From the NCBI GenBank assembly GCA_030762935.1, contig CM060884.1:74908696-74972695 (forward strand): DNA of 64,000 nt, read 5' to 3'. Under the pieces are notes generated by a model. That model was not told the origin of the DNA. It saw only the letters and a list, made by a program, of their open reading frames with translations, and made no database searches. This document shows positions 22,122-33,904 of the stretch, piece by piece (the stretch's first letter is position 1; every line of letters begins with the position of its first letter). This DNA comes from Hymenopus coronatus. Its lineage: Eukaryota > Arthropoda > Insecta > Mantodea > Hymenopodidae. A program made the position numbers and the translations under genes.

Positions 22122-22340
22122 AATCAAGTAAGTGGCTCAGGCGCTTTTTGCTAACTTCATACACCCAAGGTCGCGGGTTCGAACCCGGCGGAGGACGATG
22201 AATTTTTTCGGACGTAAAAATCCATTAGCATGGCTTCCTTCGGAAGGGAAGTAAACCGTTTGTGCTGTGTCGTAGATTTTCGGCACGAGAACCTCAAGTT
22301 TAATAGAGAGGCCTGTGAGCAAAATTAAACGGTCTTTCTC
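22122..22340 (+). mobile_element. tRNA-derived SINE (family distinct from S1)
   Basis: A-box-like TAAGTGGCTCAGGCG and a strong B-box (GGTCGCGGGTTCGAACCCG) in tRNA-like spacing. A body follows (cggacgtaaaaatcc, cttcggaagggaagtaaacc, gtcgtagattttcggcacga) of the layout seen in arthropod SINEs. No tail or target duplication is defined. Confidence 0.65.
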
Positions 22341-22399
22341 GCCCAGTATAGAATGGTACAGTGAGAACCACAGCAGTTAAAGAGCCTCCATAAATAACA

Positions 22400-22640
22400 T
22401 GCCATTTGATTACATTTCGTCAGGGACTGGCATTCGGAAGGTCGTGGATTCGGTTCCCCGCGGACCTCTCTGACTCATGGGTTTTTAGAAGATTATTCCT
22501 GGGTCACTAGGCGAATGGAGAAGAGGATTCTTGATTTTCCCGAACTTCCTGTCCCTTCACTTCATCCCAAAGGGTCACTTTATGAGTTGTGTCGACGAGG
22601 GCTGCGGCAGAGACGCCAACTTGTAGAGGTGACTGAGCTA
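22400..22640 (+). repeat. Possible tRNA-derived SINE fragment
   Basis: B-box-like GGTCGTGGATTCGGTTCCCC followed by 'tctctgactcatgggttttt' and a GC-richer body. The A-box is poorly preserved. Confidence 0.4.
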
Positions 22641-23206
22641 TTATTTTGCCACATGGGACGGTTTAATCGCACCTGGTGCTCCTCGCGTTGAGCGGAACTG
22701 CTTGCGAACTATATGGTAACCCTGGCTGTCGCAGCCTCTCTTTACTGCGCTAGAGATCCGAGAGTCGCGGGTAAAGGCGCACTAAAATACGTTGATACAC
22801 GGGCAGCACTCGTCTAAGCTTAGCAGCAGGAATCCTTGTGATGTTATCACTAAGTTTCTGTACATTTCTGCTGCTGAGTGAGAACGTCTTTAACTTGCAT
22901 CATATGGTGTCTTTTGGTTGCAGCCACTTCTTCGTAATTTTCTGTCAACGTTTCGCTTACCTCTTGCTGAGACCGTCTTCAGAGTTACACAGCTTCTATT
23001 AGAGGACTCGAGAATTCCATTCTTGTTATTTGTTCGTATGACACCACCAATCACTAACGCAGGAACTTCCTTGTTCCGCGATTGGCCGGTTGTTCGCGTC
23101 TCGTTCTCTCGTTTTCCTACGGAAGCCTACGAGAACACATATTTAACTTGTTATACTGCCTATTTTGAGCAGATTGTCAATATTTCAGTATTTATTTAAG
23201 GTAGGG
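22641..23206. other. GC-richer sequence, possible decayed element
   Basis: Contains 'caacgtttcgcttacctctt' and 'gagaccgtcttcagagttac', motifs like those recurring near insect retroelement ends. No RT motif is visible. ORF 22918-23199 (93 aa) has no recognisable domain. Confidence 0.3.
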
Positions 23207-23296
23207 GGAAAATCCTCACGCCGGTACTGGGAATCAAACCCAGGTCTCCCGCCTAGCAAGCAGCTGCGCTACCACTGCGCTAAGGATACGACCCAG
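23207..23296 (-). mobile_element. tRNA-derived SINE head (third family)
   Basis: The minus strand reads CCTTAGCGCAGTGGTAGCGC (A-box), then GACCTGGGTTTGATTCCCAG (B-box), with tRNA-like spacing. It then runs into 'gaggattttccccctacc'. This is a pseudo-tRNA or SINE head; no target duplication was found. Confidence 0.62.
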
Positions 23297-24939
23297 GTAT
23301 GCATACATGTATATATTTAACTTGTTTTTAAGTCCATGCGTTTAATTTGAAACCATAGAGTACAGTCAACTAAAAATAAATAGATTTGTTGCCCAGAAAA
23401 TAGTAAGAAAAGAGAAAAACAAAAGTATTACTATACAGGCTGGACCATTTAAATTAAAGACTGTATAATGTCTGCAAAACTAAGCGTTGAAGAAAAGAAA
23501 GTCTAGAATAAAAGTTGCTTGATATACTGGTGGGAAAGTAAATGTCATTTGTTCTTTTAATTGGAGAAGATTTGAGGGTCAAGGTATGTTCTTCAAATGA
23601 GAAGCAACATTTTTATTCGGTTTATTTATTCCTCATCAAAAAATAAACACATTTTGTTTACACCATTTTCTTGTACAGAGTTCTTTTTCTGGTGTAGACA
23701 ATTAATCAGTGATGAAAGGCAGATACACACAGTAGCACCACTGCACAGGTATACTGCAGTATGATATCTTAGTGCAAATAATGTTCAAAATGATGTCCTT
23801 CCACCTCAATGCATTTTACCTGCTACAAAGTACAATTAACGTTTCTATGTATGTGTATTAGTTTTGCAGTTTACTTACAATGCGCCTGTATCATTAAAGT
23901 TATGTCGAAATGTGCCAGGTTTTACCCAGCTATTACTTGAATGTATGTGTATTAGTTTTGCAGTTTACTTACAATACGCCTGTATCGTTAAAGTTAATGT
24001 CGAAATGTGCCAGGTTTTACCCAGCTATTACTTGAATGCCCTGCTGCACAGACAGACTAAACAGAAACAATGAACAAAAAAGGGAAAACCACCAACATAA
24101 CCGGAAGGTGGAATTACATCGGAGCAGACCAAGCAAGAAACGCGCCCAAATCTCTGGGGCAACACATACATGTCCAATGCAAGCTGGCATATATTCCGTC
24201 GCTTATGCAACATGGGGTGGACGGGACCCGAGGTTAATAATGTCAAATAAGCCAGGGACGTTGAAACTTTGTCCCTGCGACAAGCGCCAAAGTGCAATTC
24301 CTGGGAGCCCAGTAACGTAAATCGGTTTTTACGACACCGCCTCCCTCCGTTCGCACCCCCTTCAAAAGTGCGGCGTTTTCCCCGCCAGGAAATTTAAACT
24401 GTTTATAAGCTGGAGACCAACCCTCCGAGGAAAATATATTAGGCTCTCTTCTCCCAAAGGTGTCTGCATGGCAACGGTCTGTAATAACCGTAAACGTTAA
24501 ATAAAGTGCCATTACATATTATAAGGCTTTGGAACTCGACTCTATTGGAGTCTCTTTCTTCTACGAGAAGTTCTATCCGGTTCATAACCACATCTCACGT
24601 TATAGCAAACTGTACAGGATATCCACAAGTTGGCTTTATGGGTACTAAACCAGACATTAGGCACTTAAAAAGTTCAAAATAGGCGTGGTAAAAGGCACTA
24701 AAGTATACAAAATAGAAAGAAATAGACTGCAAACTCGTCAAAGTACAAGGGGCGTTAAATAACTTCTTAGAATATCCAAGAACATACATTAGTAGCATTG
24801 AAAAAATTGTATTTAATAACTGTCCTTTATTATTAGATGGTAGTTAAAGTGTCAGCTACGTCCATCACCTGGTTTCGTTGCCATAGGCGATTCAATCAAC
24901 AAACCTATGCGTCTTTCGTGACTAAACATTTAAATTTAA
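23297..24939. other. Mostly unique sequence with one tandem duplication
   Basis: At about 23473 a short reading (MSAKLSVEEKK, then stop) resembles the start of insect transposase-associated helix-turn-helix proteins, but it is too short to call. Overlapping ORFs at 24028-24512 show no domain. A 94-bp duplication is listed separately. Confidence 0.35.
23847..24035 (+). repeat. Two-copy tandem duplication, 94-bp period
   Basis: The block starting atgtatgtgtattagttttg recurs 94 bp later with only a few substitutions and one small indel. It ends at 'ttacccagctattacttgaa' in both copies. Confidence 0.93.
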
Positions 24940-25915
24940 AATGTGTAACACCAAAAGAGATTAAAAGCCGAGTTTAATGAAGTTCATGGCTCCTGTGTTG
25001 TAACAATTTATAATTGGATAAATGAATTTAAATCTGACTATACATTCTCAAATGATGGAAACGTTCCGGATCTCCAGTAGAAATGACTCCCTCCGAAATG
25101 ATTGACAAAATCCAGGATATGGTTTTGAATGATCGACGAATCAAAGTTCGCGAAACCGTAGCATATCACAAGGTACAGTTTTCTCAATTTTGCACCAAAA
25201 ATTAGGTTTGACAAAGGTCTCGGCAAGATGGGTGCCGCGTTTACTCTCGACGGAGAATAACGATCGCTTCGGAAGCTGGTTTGCCGCTTTTCCTGGCGAC
25301 TTTCTGCAACGATATTTAACTGTGGATAAAACATGGATACACTCCTACACTCCAGACACAAAAGTAAGTCGACACAGTGGGTTTTAAAAGGCAAACCAGC
25401 TCTGAAAAAGGCAAAGGTGGTGAAAGCTACAGACAAGAAGATCGTCTCGGTAATTTGGGATACACACGCAATCATCTACATTGATTACTTACAGAAAGAA
25501 ATAACGTCAATGGAGAGTACTATGCACCGGTTTTGCTTTGGTTGGACGGAGAAATCAATGAATAAAACATCCTCATCTGTCAAAGAAGAAAGCTTCTCTT
25601 CCTTCAAGAAAATGCAAGGCTGCACACCTGCGCAGTTTGAGCAGAAACTTGTAGAATCAAGAAAATGCAAGGCTGCGCAGTTTGAGCAAAGGTTTGAATT
25701 ACTGCGACATCCATCTTATCCACCAGAGTTGACCCCCAAGTACTTCTTTTATATCCAAATTTGAAAAGGTGTAAACGATTCACGTCTATCGAAAAGGTCA
25801 TCTACAAAACAGATGCCTATTTTGAGGACCTTCTGAAATCCTATATTTTGGAAGGCTTAAAACGTTTGGAAATACGCTGTGAAAAGTGTCTCGAGTTAAA
25901 ATTAGTTTATTGAAA
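24940..25915 (+). pseudogene. Dead mariner-family transposase
   Basis: Translation in shifting frames gives transposase blocks in the correct order. CVTPKEIKSRV is near 24945. MIDKIQDMVLNDRRIKVRET is near 25110. ARWVPRLLSTENN is at about 25221. FLQRYLTVDKTWIHSYTPDT is near 25310, where the first catalytic Asp lies in VDKTW (usually VDETW). KPALKKAKVVKA and IYIDYL are near 25400-25490, RHPSYPPELTPKYF is near 25705, and EGLKRLEIRCEKCLELK is near 25860. In mariners the enzyme cuts and pastes DNA at TA sites. Multiple stops, frameshifts and an internal duplication over the second catalytic region make this copy non-functional. Terminal repeats were not identified. Confidence 0.82.
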
Positions 25916-25992
25916 AAAAAATTAAATTGAGTACAAAAAGTTGGTTTTGCTGTATTTTCCTAAGCACTTATTAAACGCTCCTGGGCAGCAAT
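25916..25992. other. 3' flank of the dead mariner
   Basis: Short AT-rich segment between the transposase relic and the next THR copy. The mariner right terminus may lie here but was not resolved. Confidence 0.3.
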
Positions 25993-26850
25993 TTTTACTT
26001 TATACGTACTATGTACATAGTGTATAGAGAAGGTATTGCACTCCACCCAAAAATTCGATACCGACATTTCACCGGAAATATATGTTTTAGGGCTCCCTGT
26101 ATCCAAAAAAAGCATCTTCAGGAAAAGGTCCGTGTGTGTGTGTGAATGTGTCCGTGTGTCTGTGAACACGATAGCTCAAAAACGAAAAGTCGGTAAAATA
26201 CCAAACTTGTTAATTAAGTTTAGTATCTTCCAAGGATGCGACATGAAGATTTTCAAGAAAATCCCCCCACGCTCAACTACCCTTTACATGGATCATTTTT
26301 CGAAAATTTGGTTTTCTTAAAAATGGCTCTAACGATTTTGATTAAAATACCATATATTCAAGATATTTACCTTACAAATATAATGTATATTAACATTTTC
26401 TGGGAATATCCTTTGAATACTGCTTTATTCTGGATGAATATTACGGAATTTTGCATAACTGCTAAACCGTAAGAGATGGACAAATACTTACCACAGAAAA
26501 AAATGCCGAGCAAGTTAAAACACACAATTTATGTAATATACATTTTTTCGTGAAGCTGATCGTTCTTTTAGACATTCCTTGTTTTTCGTTTCAGCTTTGA
26601 AAAAAATAACCTTTTCTCATACAGGAATTGTCAATATAAACAAAGGAACTTCAGTCACATAGCAACCAGCTTTTGACTATCACTTTAACCTACGGCACTC
26701 CCTTGTTTCGCTTCTACTTACAAGGAAGCAAGTAATAAGACTATTTCTGCTAATTTTTTCTGGATTATCATGAAGCCAATAAAAGCACTAGCTTTTTAAC
26801 AATAATTTGTTACAGAGATGTAGAGAAAGCCATGTGGATGGAACACAACA
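25993..26850 (-). repeat. THR repeat, full body
   Basis: Well-preserved copy starting TTTTACTTTATACGTACTAT. It has a (TG)n stretch at about 26131-26162 and ends gagatgtagagaaagccatg plus tggatggaacaca. Confidence 0.87.
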
Positions 26851-27125
26851 TATTGTTTCTAAATTGTACAGGAAGAAAACAGTACTATTGTTAAGAATCC
26901 GCCACTGTATTCTTTGTGTGGTTGGTGCTCCATTTAGCGGCTCCTTTCACACGTGCTGGTTTGCCCATACTTGCTCTAGGCCTGGTATTATACTCGAAAA
27001 CGTAGTTTTACTTGAGGATTAGTTAAACTAGACCAAAGTTCAGCTAAGAGCGCCCTTTTATAAATTTCTGTTTGAGTTATACCGCAGAGCAATGTTGTTG
27101 GTACAAATTAAGAGTGAAAAAACCT
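26851..27125. other. Unique spacer between two THR copies of opposite orientation
   Basis: No recognised feature. ORF 26807-27022 begins inside the THR end and is probably chance. Confidence 0.4.
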
Positions 27126-27937
27126 TATGTGTTCCATTCACATTCCTTTCTCTGCATCTCTGCAGGAAATTATTGCTAAAAAGATTATTCTTTTATTTAC
27201 TTCATGCTGACCGAAGAAGAATTAACAGAAATGGTCTTATTACTTGCTTCCTTGTAAGTAGACGCGAAATAAGGGAGTACCTTAGATTAAAGTGATAGTC
27301 AAAAGCTGGTTGCTATGTGACTGAAGTTCCTCTGTTTGTATGGACAGAATTTGACAAATTCCTGCATGAGAAAATTCTAAGTTTTTCCAAGCTGAAACCA
27401 AAAAAAATTGTGTGTTTTAACGTGGTGCATACTTTTTGTGTGTTGAGTTTTTGTCCGTCTATTACGTTTACCAGTTATGCAAAATTCCGTAAAATTCATC
27501 CAGAATAAAGTAGTCTTTAGAGGTTATTCACAGAAAATTCCACGTGTACACTTTATTTGTCAGGTAAATATCTTTATTATACGATATTTTATTCCAAATC
27601 GTTAGTCATTTTTAGAAACTAAAATTTTTCGAACAAAGTTTCATGTAAAGGATAGTTGGGGGTGAGGGGATTTTCTTGAAAATCTTAGTGTCGAATCCTT
27701 GGGAGGTACCAAACCTAAATACCAAGTTGATTTATAACGGACTTTTCGTTTTTTAGCTATGCTGCCCACAGGCACACAGACACAGACAGACAAGAGACAC
27801 ACGAACATTTTTCTAAAAATGTTTTTTTTTATTCAGGTGGTCCCAAAACATATATTTTCGGTGACATCTTGGTATGGAATTTTTGGGTGGAGTGCAATAC
27901 CTTCTCTATGGACATAGTAGGTGTAGAGAAAGTAAAA
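27126..27937 (+). repeat. THR repeat, full body, next to the satellite
   Basis: Starts atgtgttccattcacattcc and ends GTAGGTGTAGAGAAAGTAAA. The C-rich/G-rich centre, CA region and 'tcggtgacatcttggtatgg' block are all present. About 115 bp of unique DNA separates it from the satellite start. Confidence 0.87.
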
Positions 27938-30900
27938 AAGCAGACTATAAGCAACCTTCTTTTTCTTCCTGTTCCATCGCAACTAAATCTGTTTGTTAGA
28001 GTCACAATATATACACACCTTGCGTTTTAAATACCCATCTTATGTTTCATCCAACACATGTCTGGAGAAAGAGAATATACAAAATGTTTGTGCCAGTGTT
28101 GGAAGTGACTTGATTTCACAGCTATTCTCTACCACTAAGCTAACATGGCAACATGCCGCCGAGTCATTTGAGAAAGAGCATATACAAAATGTTTATGCCA
28201 GTGTTGGAAGTGACATGATTTCACAGCTATTCTCTACCATTGAGCTAACATGGCCGCCGAGTCAGTTGAGAAAGAGCGTATACAAAATGCTTGTGCCAGT
28301 GTTGGAAGTGACATGATTTCACAGCTATTCTCTACCACTGAGCTAACATGGCAACATGGCCGCCGTGTCAGTTGAGAAAGAGCATATACAAAATGCTTGT
28401 GCCAGTGTTGGAAGTGACATGATTTCACAGCTATTCTCTACCACTGAGCTAACATGGCAACATGGCCGCCGTGTCAGTTGAGAAAGAGCATATACAAAAT
28501 GCTTGTGCCAGTGTTGGAAGTGACTTGATTTCACAGCTATTCTCTACCATTGAGCTAACATGGCCGCCGAGTCAGTTGAGGAAGAGCGTATACAAAATGC
28601 TTGTGCCAGTGTTGGAAGTGACGTGATTTCACAGCTATTCTCTACCACTGAGCTAACATGGCCGCCGCGTCAGTTGAGGAAGAGCATATACAAAATGCTT
28701 GTGCCAGTGTTGGAAGTGACGTGATTTCACAGCTATTCTCTTGCATTGAGCTAACATGGCAAAATGGTCTAGAGTCAGTTGAGAAAGAGCATATACAAAA
28801 TGCTTGTGCCAGTGTTGGAAGTGACATGATTTCAGAGCTATTCTCTACCATTGAGCTAACATGGCAACATGCCGCCGAGTCAGTTGAGAAAGAGCATATA
28901 CAAAATGTTTGTGCCAGTGTTGGAAGTGACCTGATTTCACAGCTATTCTCTACCATTGAGCTAACATGGCAACATGCCGCCGAGTCAGTTGAGAAAGAGC
29001 ATATACAAAATGCTTGTGCCAGTGTTGGAAGTGACATGATTTCAGAGCTATTCTCTACCATTGAGCTATAATGGCAACATGCCGCCGAGTCAGTTGAGAA
29101 AGAGCATATACAAAATGCTTGTGCCAGTGTTGGAAGTGACATGATTTCAGAGCTATTCTCTACCATTGAGCTAACATGGCAACATGCCGCCGAGTCAGTT
29201 GAGAAAGAGCATATACAAAATGTTTGTGCCAGTGTTGGAAGTGACCTGATTTCACAGCTATTCTCTACCATTGAGCTAACATGGCAACATGCCGCCGAGT
29301 CAGTTGAGAAAGAGCATATACAAAATGTTTGTGCCAGTGTTGGAAGTGACTTGATTTCACAGCTATTCTCTTGCATTGAGCTAACATGGCCGCCGAGTCA
29401 GTTGAGAAAGAGCATATACAAAATGTTTGTGCCAGTGTTGGAAGTGACATGATTTCACAGCTATTCTCTACCATTGAGCTAACATGGCAACATGCCGCCG
29501 AGTCAGTTGAGAAAGAGCGTATACAAAATGCTTGTGCCAGTGTTGGAAGTGACATGATTTCACAGCTATTCTCTACCATTGAGATAACATGGCAACATGC
29601 CGCCGAGTCATTTGAGAAAGAGCATATACAAAATGTTTATGCCAGTGTTGGAAGTGACATGATTTCACAGCTATTCTCTACCATTGAGCTAACATGGCGC
29701 CGAGTCAGTTGAGAAAGAGCATATACAAAATGCTTGTGCCAGTGTTGGAAGTGACCTGATTTCACAGCTATTCTCTACCATTGAGATAACATGGCAACAT
29801 GGCCGCTCAGTCAGTTGAGAAAGAGCGTATACAAAATGCTTGTGCCAGTGTTGGAAGTGACATGATTTCACAGCTATTCTCTACCATTGAGATAACATGG
29901 CAACATGGCCGCTCAGTCAGTTGAGAAAGAGCGTATACAAAATGCTTGTGCCAGTGTTGGAAGTGACTTGATTTCACAGCTATTCTCTTGCATTGAGCTA
30001 ACATGGCAACATGCCGCCGAGTCAGTTGAGAGAGAGCATATACAAAATGTTTGTGCCAGTGTTGGAAGTGACATGATTTCACAGCTATTCTCTACCATTG
30101 AGCTAACATGGCGCCGAGTCAGTTGAGGAAGAGCATATACAAAATGTTTGTGCCAGTGTTGGAAGTGACATGATTTCACAGCTATTCTCTACCATTGAGC
30201 TAACATACCGCCGAGTCAGTTGAGGAAGAGCATATACAAAATGTTTGTGCCAGTGTTGGAAGTGACATGATTTCACAGCTATTCTCTACCATTGAGCTAA
30301 CATGGCCGCCACGTCAGTTGAGAAAGAGCATATACAAAATGCTTGTGCCAGTGTTGGAAGTGACATGATTTCACAGCTATTCTCTACCATTGAGCTAACA
30401 TGGCCGCTAAATCAGTTGAGAAAGAGCATATACAAAATGCTTGTGCCAGTGTTGGAAGTGACATGATTTCACAGCTATTCTCTACCACTGAGCTAACATG
30501 GCCGCCGAGTCAGTTGAGAAAGAGCATATACAAAATGCTTGTGCCAGTGTTGGAAGTGACATGATTTCACAGCTATTCTCTTGCATTGAGCTAACATGGC
30601 AACATGCCGCCGAGTCCGTTGAGAAAGAGCATATACAAAATGTTTGTGCCAGTGTTGGAAGTGACTTGATTTCAGAGCTATTCTCTACCATTGAGCTAAC
30701 ATGGCAACATGCCGCCGAGTCAGTTGAGAAAGAGCATATACAAAATGTTTGTGCCAGTGTTGGAAGTGACCTGATTTCACAGCTATTCTCTACCATTGAG
30801 CTAACATGGCAACATGCCGCCGAGTCAGTTGAGAAAGAGCATATACAAAATGTTTGTGCCAGTGTTGGAAGTGACTTGATTTCACAGCTATTCTCTTGCA

Positions 30901-31014
30901 TTGAGCTAACATGGCAACATGCCGCCGAGTCAGTTGAGAAAGAGCATATACAAAATGTTTGTGCCAGTGTTGGAAGTGACTTGATTTCAGAGCTATTCTC
31001 TACCATTGAGCTAA

Positions 31015-33325
31015 CATGGCCGCCGAGTCAGTTGAGAAAGAGCATATACAAAATGTTTGTGCCAGTGTTGGAAGTGACATGATTTCACAGCTATTCTCTA
31101 CCATTGAGCTAACATGGCCGCCGAGTCAGTTGAGAAAGAGCGTATACAAAATGCTTGTGCCAGTGTTGGAAGTGACATGATTTCACAGCTATTCTCTACC
31201 ACTAAGCTAACATGGCAACATGCCGCCGAGTCATTTGAGAAAGAGCATATACAAAATGTTTATGCCAGTGTTGGAAGTGACATGATTTCACAGCTATTCT
31301 CTACCATTGAGCTAACATGGCCGCCGAGTCAGTTGAGAAAGAGCATATACAAAATGCTTGTGCCAGTGTTGGAAGTGACCTGATTTCACAGCTATTCTCT
31401 ACCATTGAGATAACATGGCAACATGGCCGCTCAGTCAGTTGAGAAAGAGCGTATACAAAATGCTTGTGCCAGTGTTGGAAGTGACTTGATTTCACAGCTA
31501 TTCTCTACCATTGAGCTAACATGGCAACATGGCCGCTCAGTCAGTTGAGAAAGAGCGTATACAAAATGCTTGTGCCAGTGTTGGAAGTGACTTGATTTCA
31601 CAGCTATTCTCTTGCATTGAGCTAACATGGCAACATGCCGCCGAGTCAGTTGAGAAAGAGCATATACAAAATGTTTGTGCCAGTGTTGGAAGTGACATGA
31701 TTTCACAGCTATTCTCTACCATTGAGCTAACATGGCGCCGAGTAAGTTGAGGAAGAGCATATACAAAATGTTTGTGCCAGTGTTGGAAGTGACATGATTT
31801 CACAGCTATTCTCTACCATTGAGCTAACATACCGCCGAGTCAGTTGAGGAAGAGCATATACAAAATGTTTGTGCCAGTGTTGGAAGTGACATGATTTCAC
31901 AGCTATTCTCTACCATTGAGCTAACATGGCCGCCACGTCAGTTGAGAAAGAGCATATACAAAATGTTTGTGCCAGTGTTGGAAGTGACATGATTTCACAG
32001 CTATTCTCTACCATTGAGCTAACATGGCCGCTAAGTCAGTTGAGAAAGAGCATATACAAAATGTTTGTGCCAGTGTTGGAAGTGACATGATTTCACAGCT
32101 ATTCTCTACCATTGAGCTAACATGGCCGCCGAGTCAGTTGAGAAAGAGCATATACAAAATGTTTGTGCCAGTGTTGGAAGTGACATGATTTCACAGCTAT
32201 TCTCTACCATTGAGCTAACATGGCCGCCGAGTCAGTTGAGAAAGAGCGTATACAAAATGCTTGTGCCAGTGTTGGAAGTGACATGATTTCACAGCTATTC
32301 TCTACCACTAAGCTAACATGGCAAAATGCCGCCGAGTCATTTGAGAAAGAGCATATACAAAATGTTTATGCCAGTGTTGGAAGTGACATGATTTCACAGC
32401 TATTCTCTACCATTGAGCTAACATGGCCGCCGAGTCAGTTGAGAAAGAGCATATACAAAATGCTTGTGCCAGTGTTGGAAGTGACCTGATTTCACAGCTA
32501 TTCTCTACCATTGAGATAACATGGCAACATGGCCGCTCAGTCAGTTGAGAAAGAGCGTATACAAAATGCTTGTGCCAGTGTTGGAAGTGACTTGATTTCA
32601 CAGCTATTCTCTACCATTGAGCTAACATGGCAACATGGCCGCTCAGTCAGTTGAGAAAGAGCGTATACAAAATGCTTGTGCCAGTGTTGGAAGTGACTTG
32701 ATTTCACAGCTATTCTCTTGCATTGAGCTAACATGGCAACATGCCGCCGAGTCAGTTGAGAAAGAGCATATACAAAATGTTTGTGCCAGTGTTGGAAGTG
32801 ACATGATTTCACAGCTATTCTCTACCATTGAGCTAACATGGCGCCGAGTCAGTTGAGGAAGAGCATATACAAAATGTTTGTGCCAGTGTTGGAAGTGACA
32901 TGATTTCACAGCTATTCTCTACCATTGAGCTAACATACCGCCGAGTCAGTTGAGGAAGAGCATATACAAAATGTTTGTGCCAGTGTTGGAAGTGACATGA
33001 TTTCACAGCTATTCTCTACCATTGAGCTAACATGGCCGCCACGTCAGTTGAGAAAGAGCATATACAAAATGTTTGTGCCAGTGTTGGAAGTGACATGATT
33101 TCACAGCTATTCTCTACCATTGAGCTAACATGGCCGCTAAGTCAGTTGAGAAAGAGCATATACAAAATGTTTGTGCCAGTGTTGGAAGTGACATGATTTC
33201 ACAGCTATATTCTACCATTGAGCTAACATGGCCGCCGAGTCAGTTGAGAAAGAGCATATACAAAATGTTTGTGCCAGTGTTGGAAGTGACATGATTTCAC
33301 AGCTATTCTCTACCATTGAGCTAAC
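31015..33325. repeat. Higher-order repeat in the satellite, 1,106-bp period
   Basis: The unit order and private variants at 31015-32120 recur at 32121-33226 and slightly beyond. Examples are the 'tttgagaaagag...tttatgccag' variant unit, the gctcag variants and the 'acataccgccgag' unit. Divergence starts at about 33325. A block at 29905-30126 also matches 31529-31750 (shift 1,624 bp). Confidence 0.85.
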
Positions 33326-33904
33326 ATGGCCGCCGAGTCAGTTGAGAAAGAGCATATACAAAATGTTTGTGCCAGTGTTGGAAGTGACATGATTTCACAG
33401 CTATTCTCTACCATTGAGCTAACATGGCCGCCGAGTCAGTTGAGAAAGAGCATATACAAAATGTTTGTGCCAGTGTTGGAAGTGACATGATTTCACAGCT
33501 ATTCTCTACCATTGAGCTAACATGGCCGCCGAGTCAGTTGAGAAAGAGCATATACAAAATGTTTGTGCCAGTGTTGGAAGTGACTTGATTTCACAGCTAT
33601 TCTCTACCATTGAGCTAACATGGCCGCCACGTCAGTTGAGAAAGAGCGTATACAAAATGCTTGTGCCAGTGTTGGAAGTGACATGATTTCACAGCTATTC
33701 TCTACCATTGAGCTAACATGGCCGCTAAATCAGTTGAGAAAGAGCATATACAAAATGCTTGTGCCAGTGTTGGAAGTGACATGATTTCACAGCTATTCTC
33801 TTGCATTGAGCTATCATGGCCGCTAAATCAGTTGAGAAAGAGCATATACAAAATGCTTGTGCCAGTGTTGGAAGTGACATGATTTCACAGCTATTCTCTA
33901 CCAT

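Noticed and set aside
23220..23290. Functional tRNA gene on the minus strand
   Set aside because: Good A and B boxes, but it runs into a non-tRNA body and resembles a SINE head. Cloverleaf pairing was not convincing by eye.
28642..29376. Long repetitive ORFs (up to 244 codons) on both strands of the satellite as a repeat-protein gene
   Set aside because: Openness follows from units of 105 bp (35 codons) and vanishes at 98- and 106-bp units. Both strands are open over the same bases. There is no start context, splice signal or non-repetitive coding flank.
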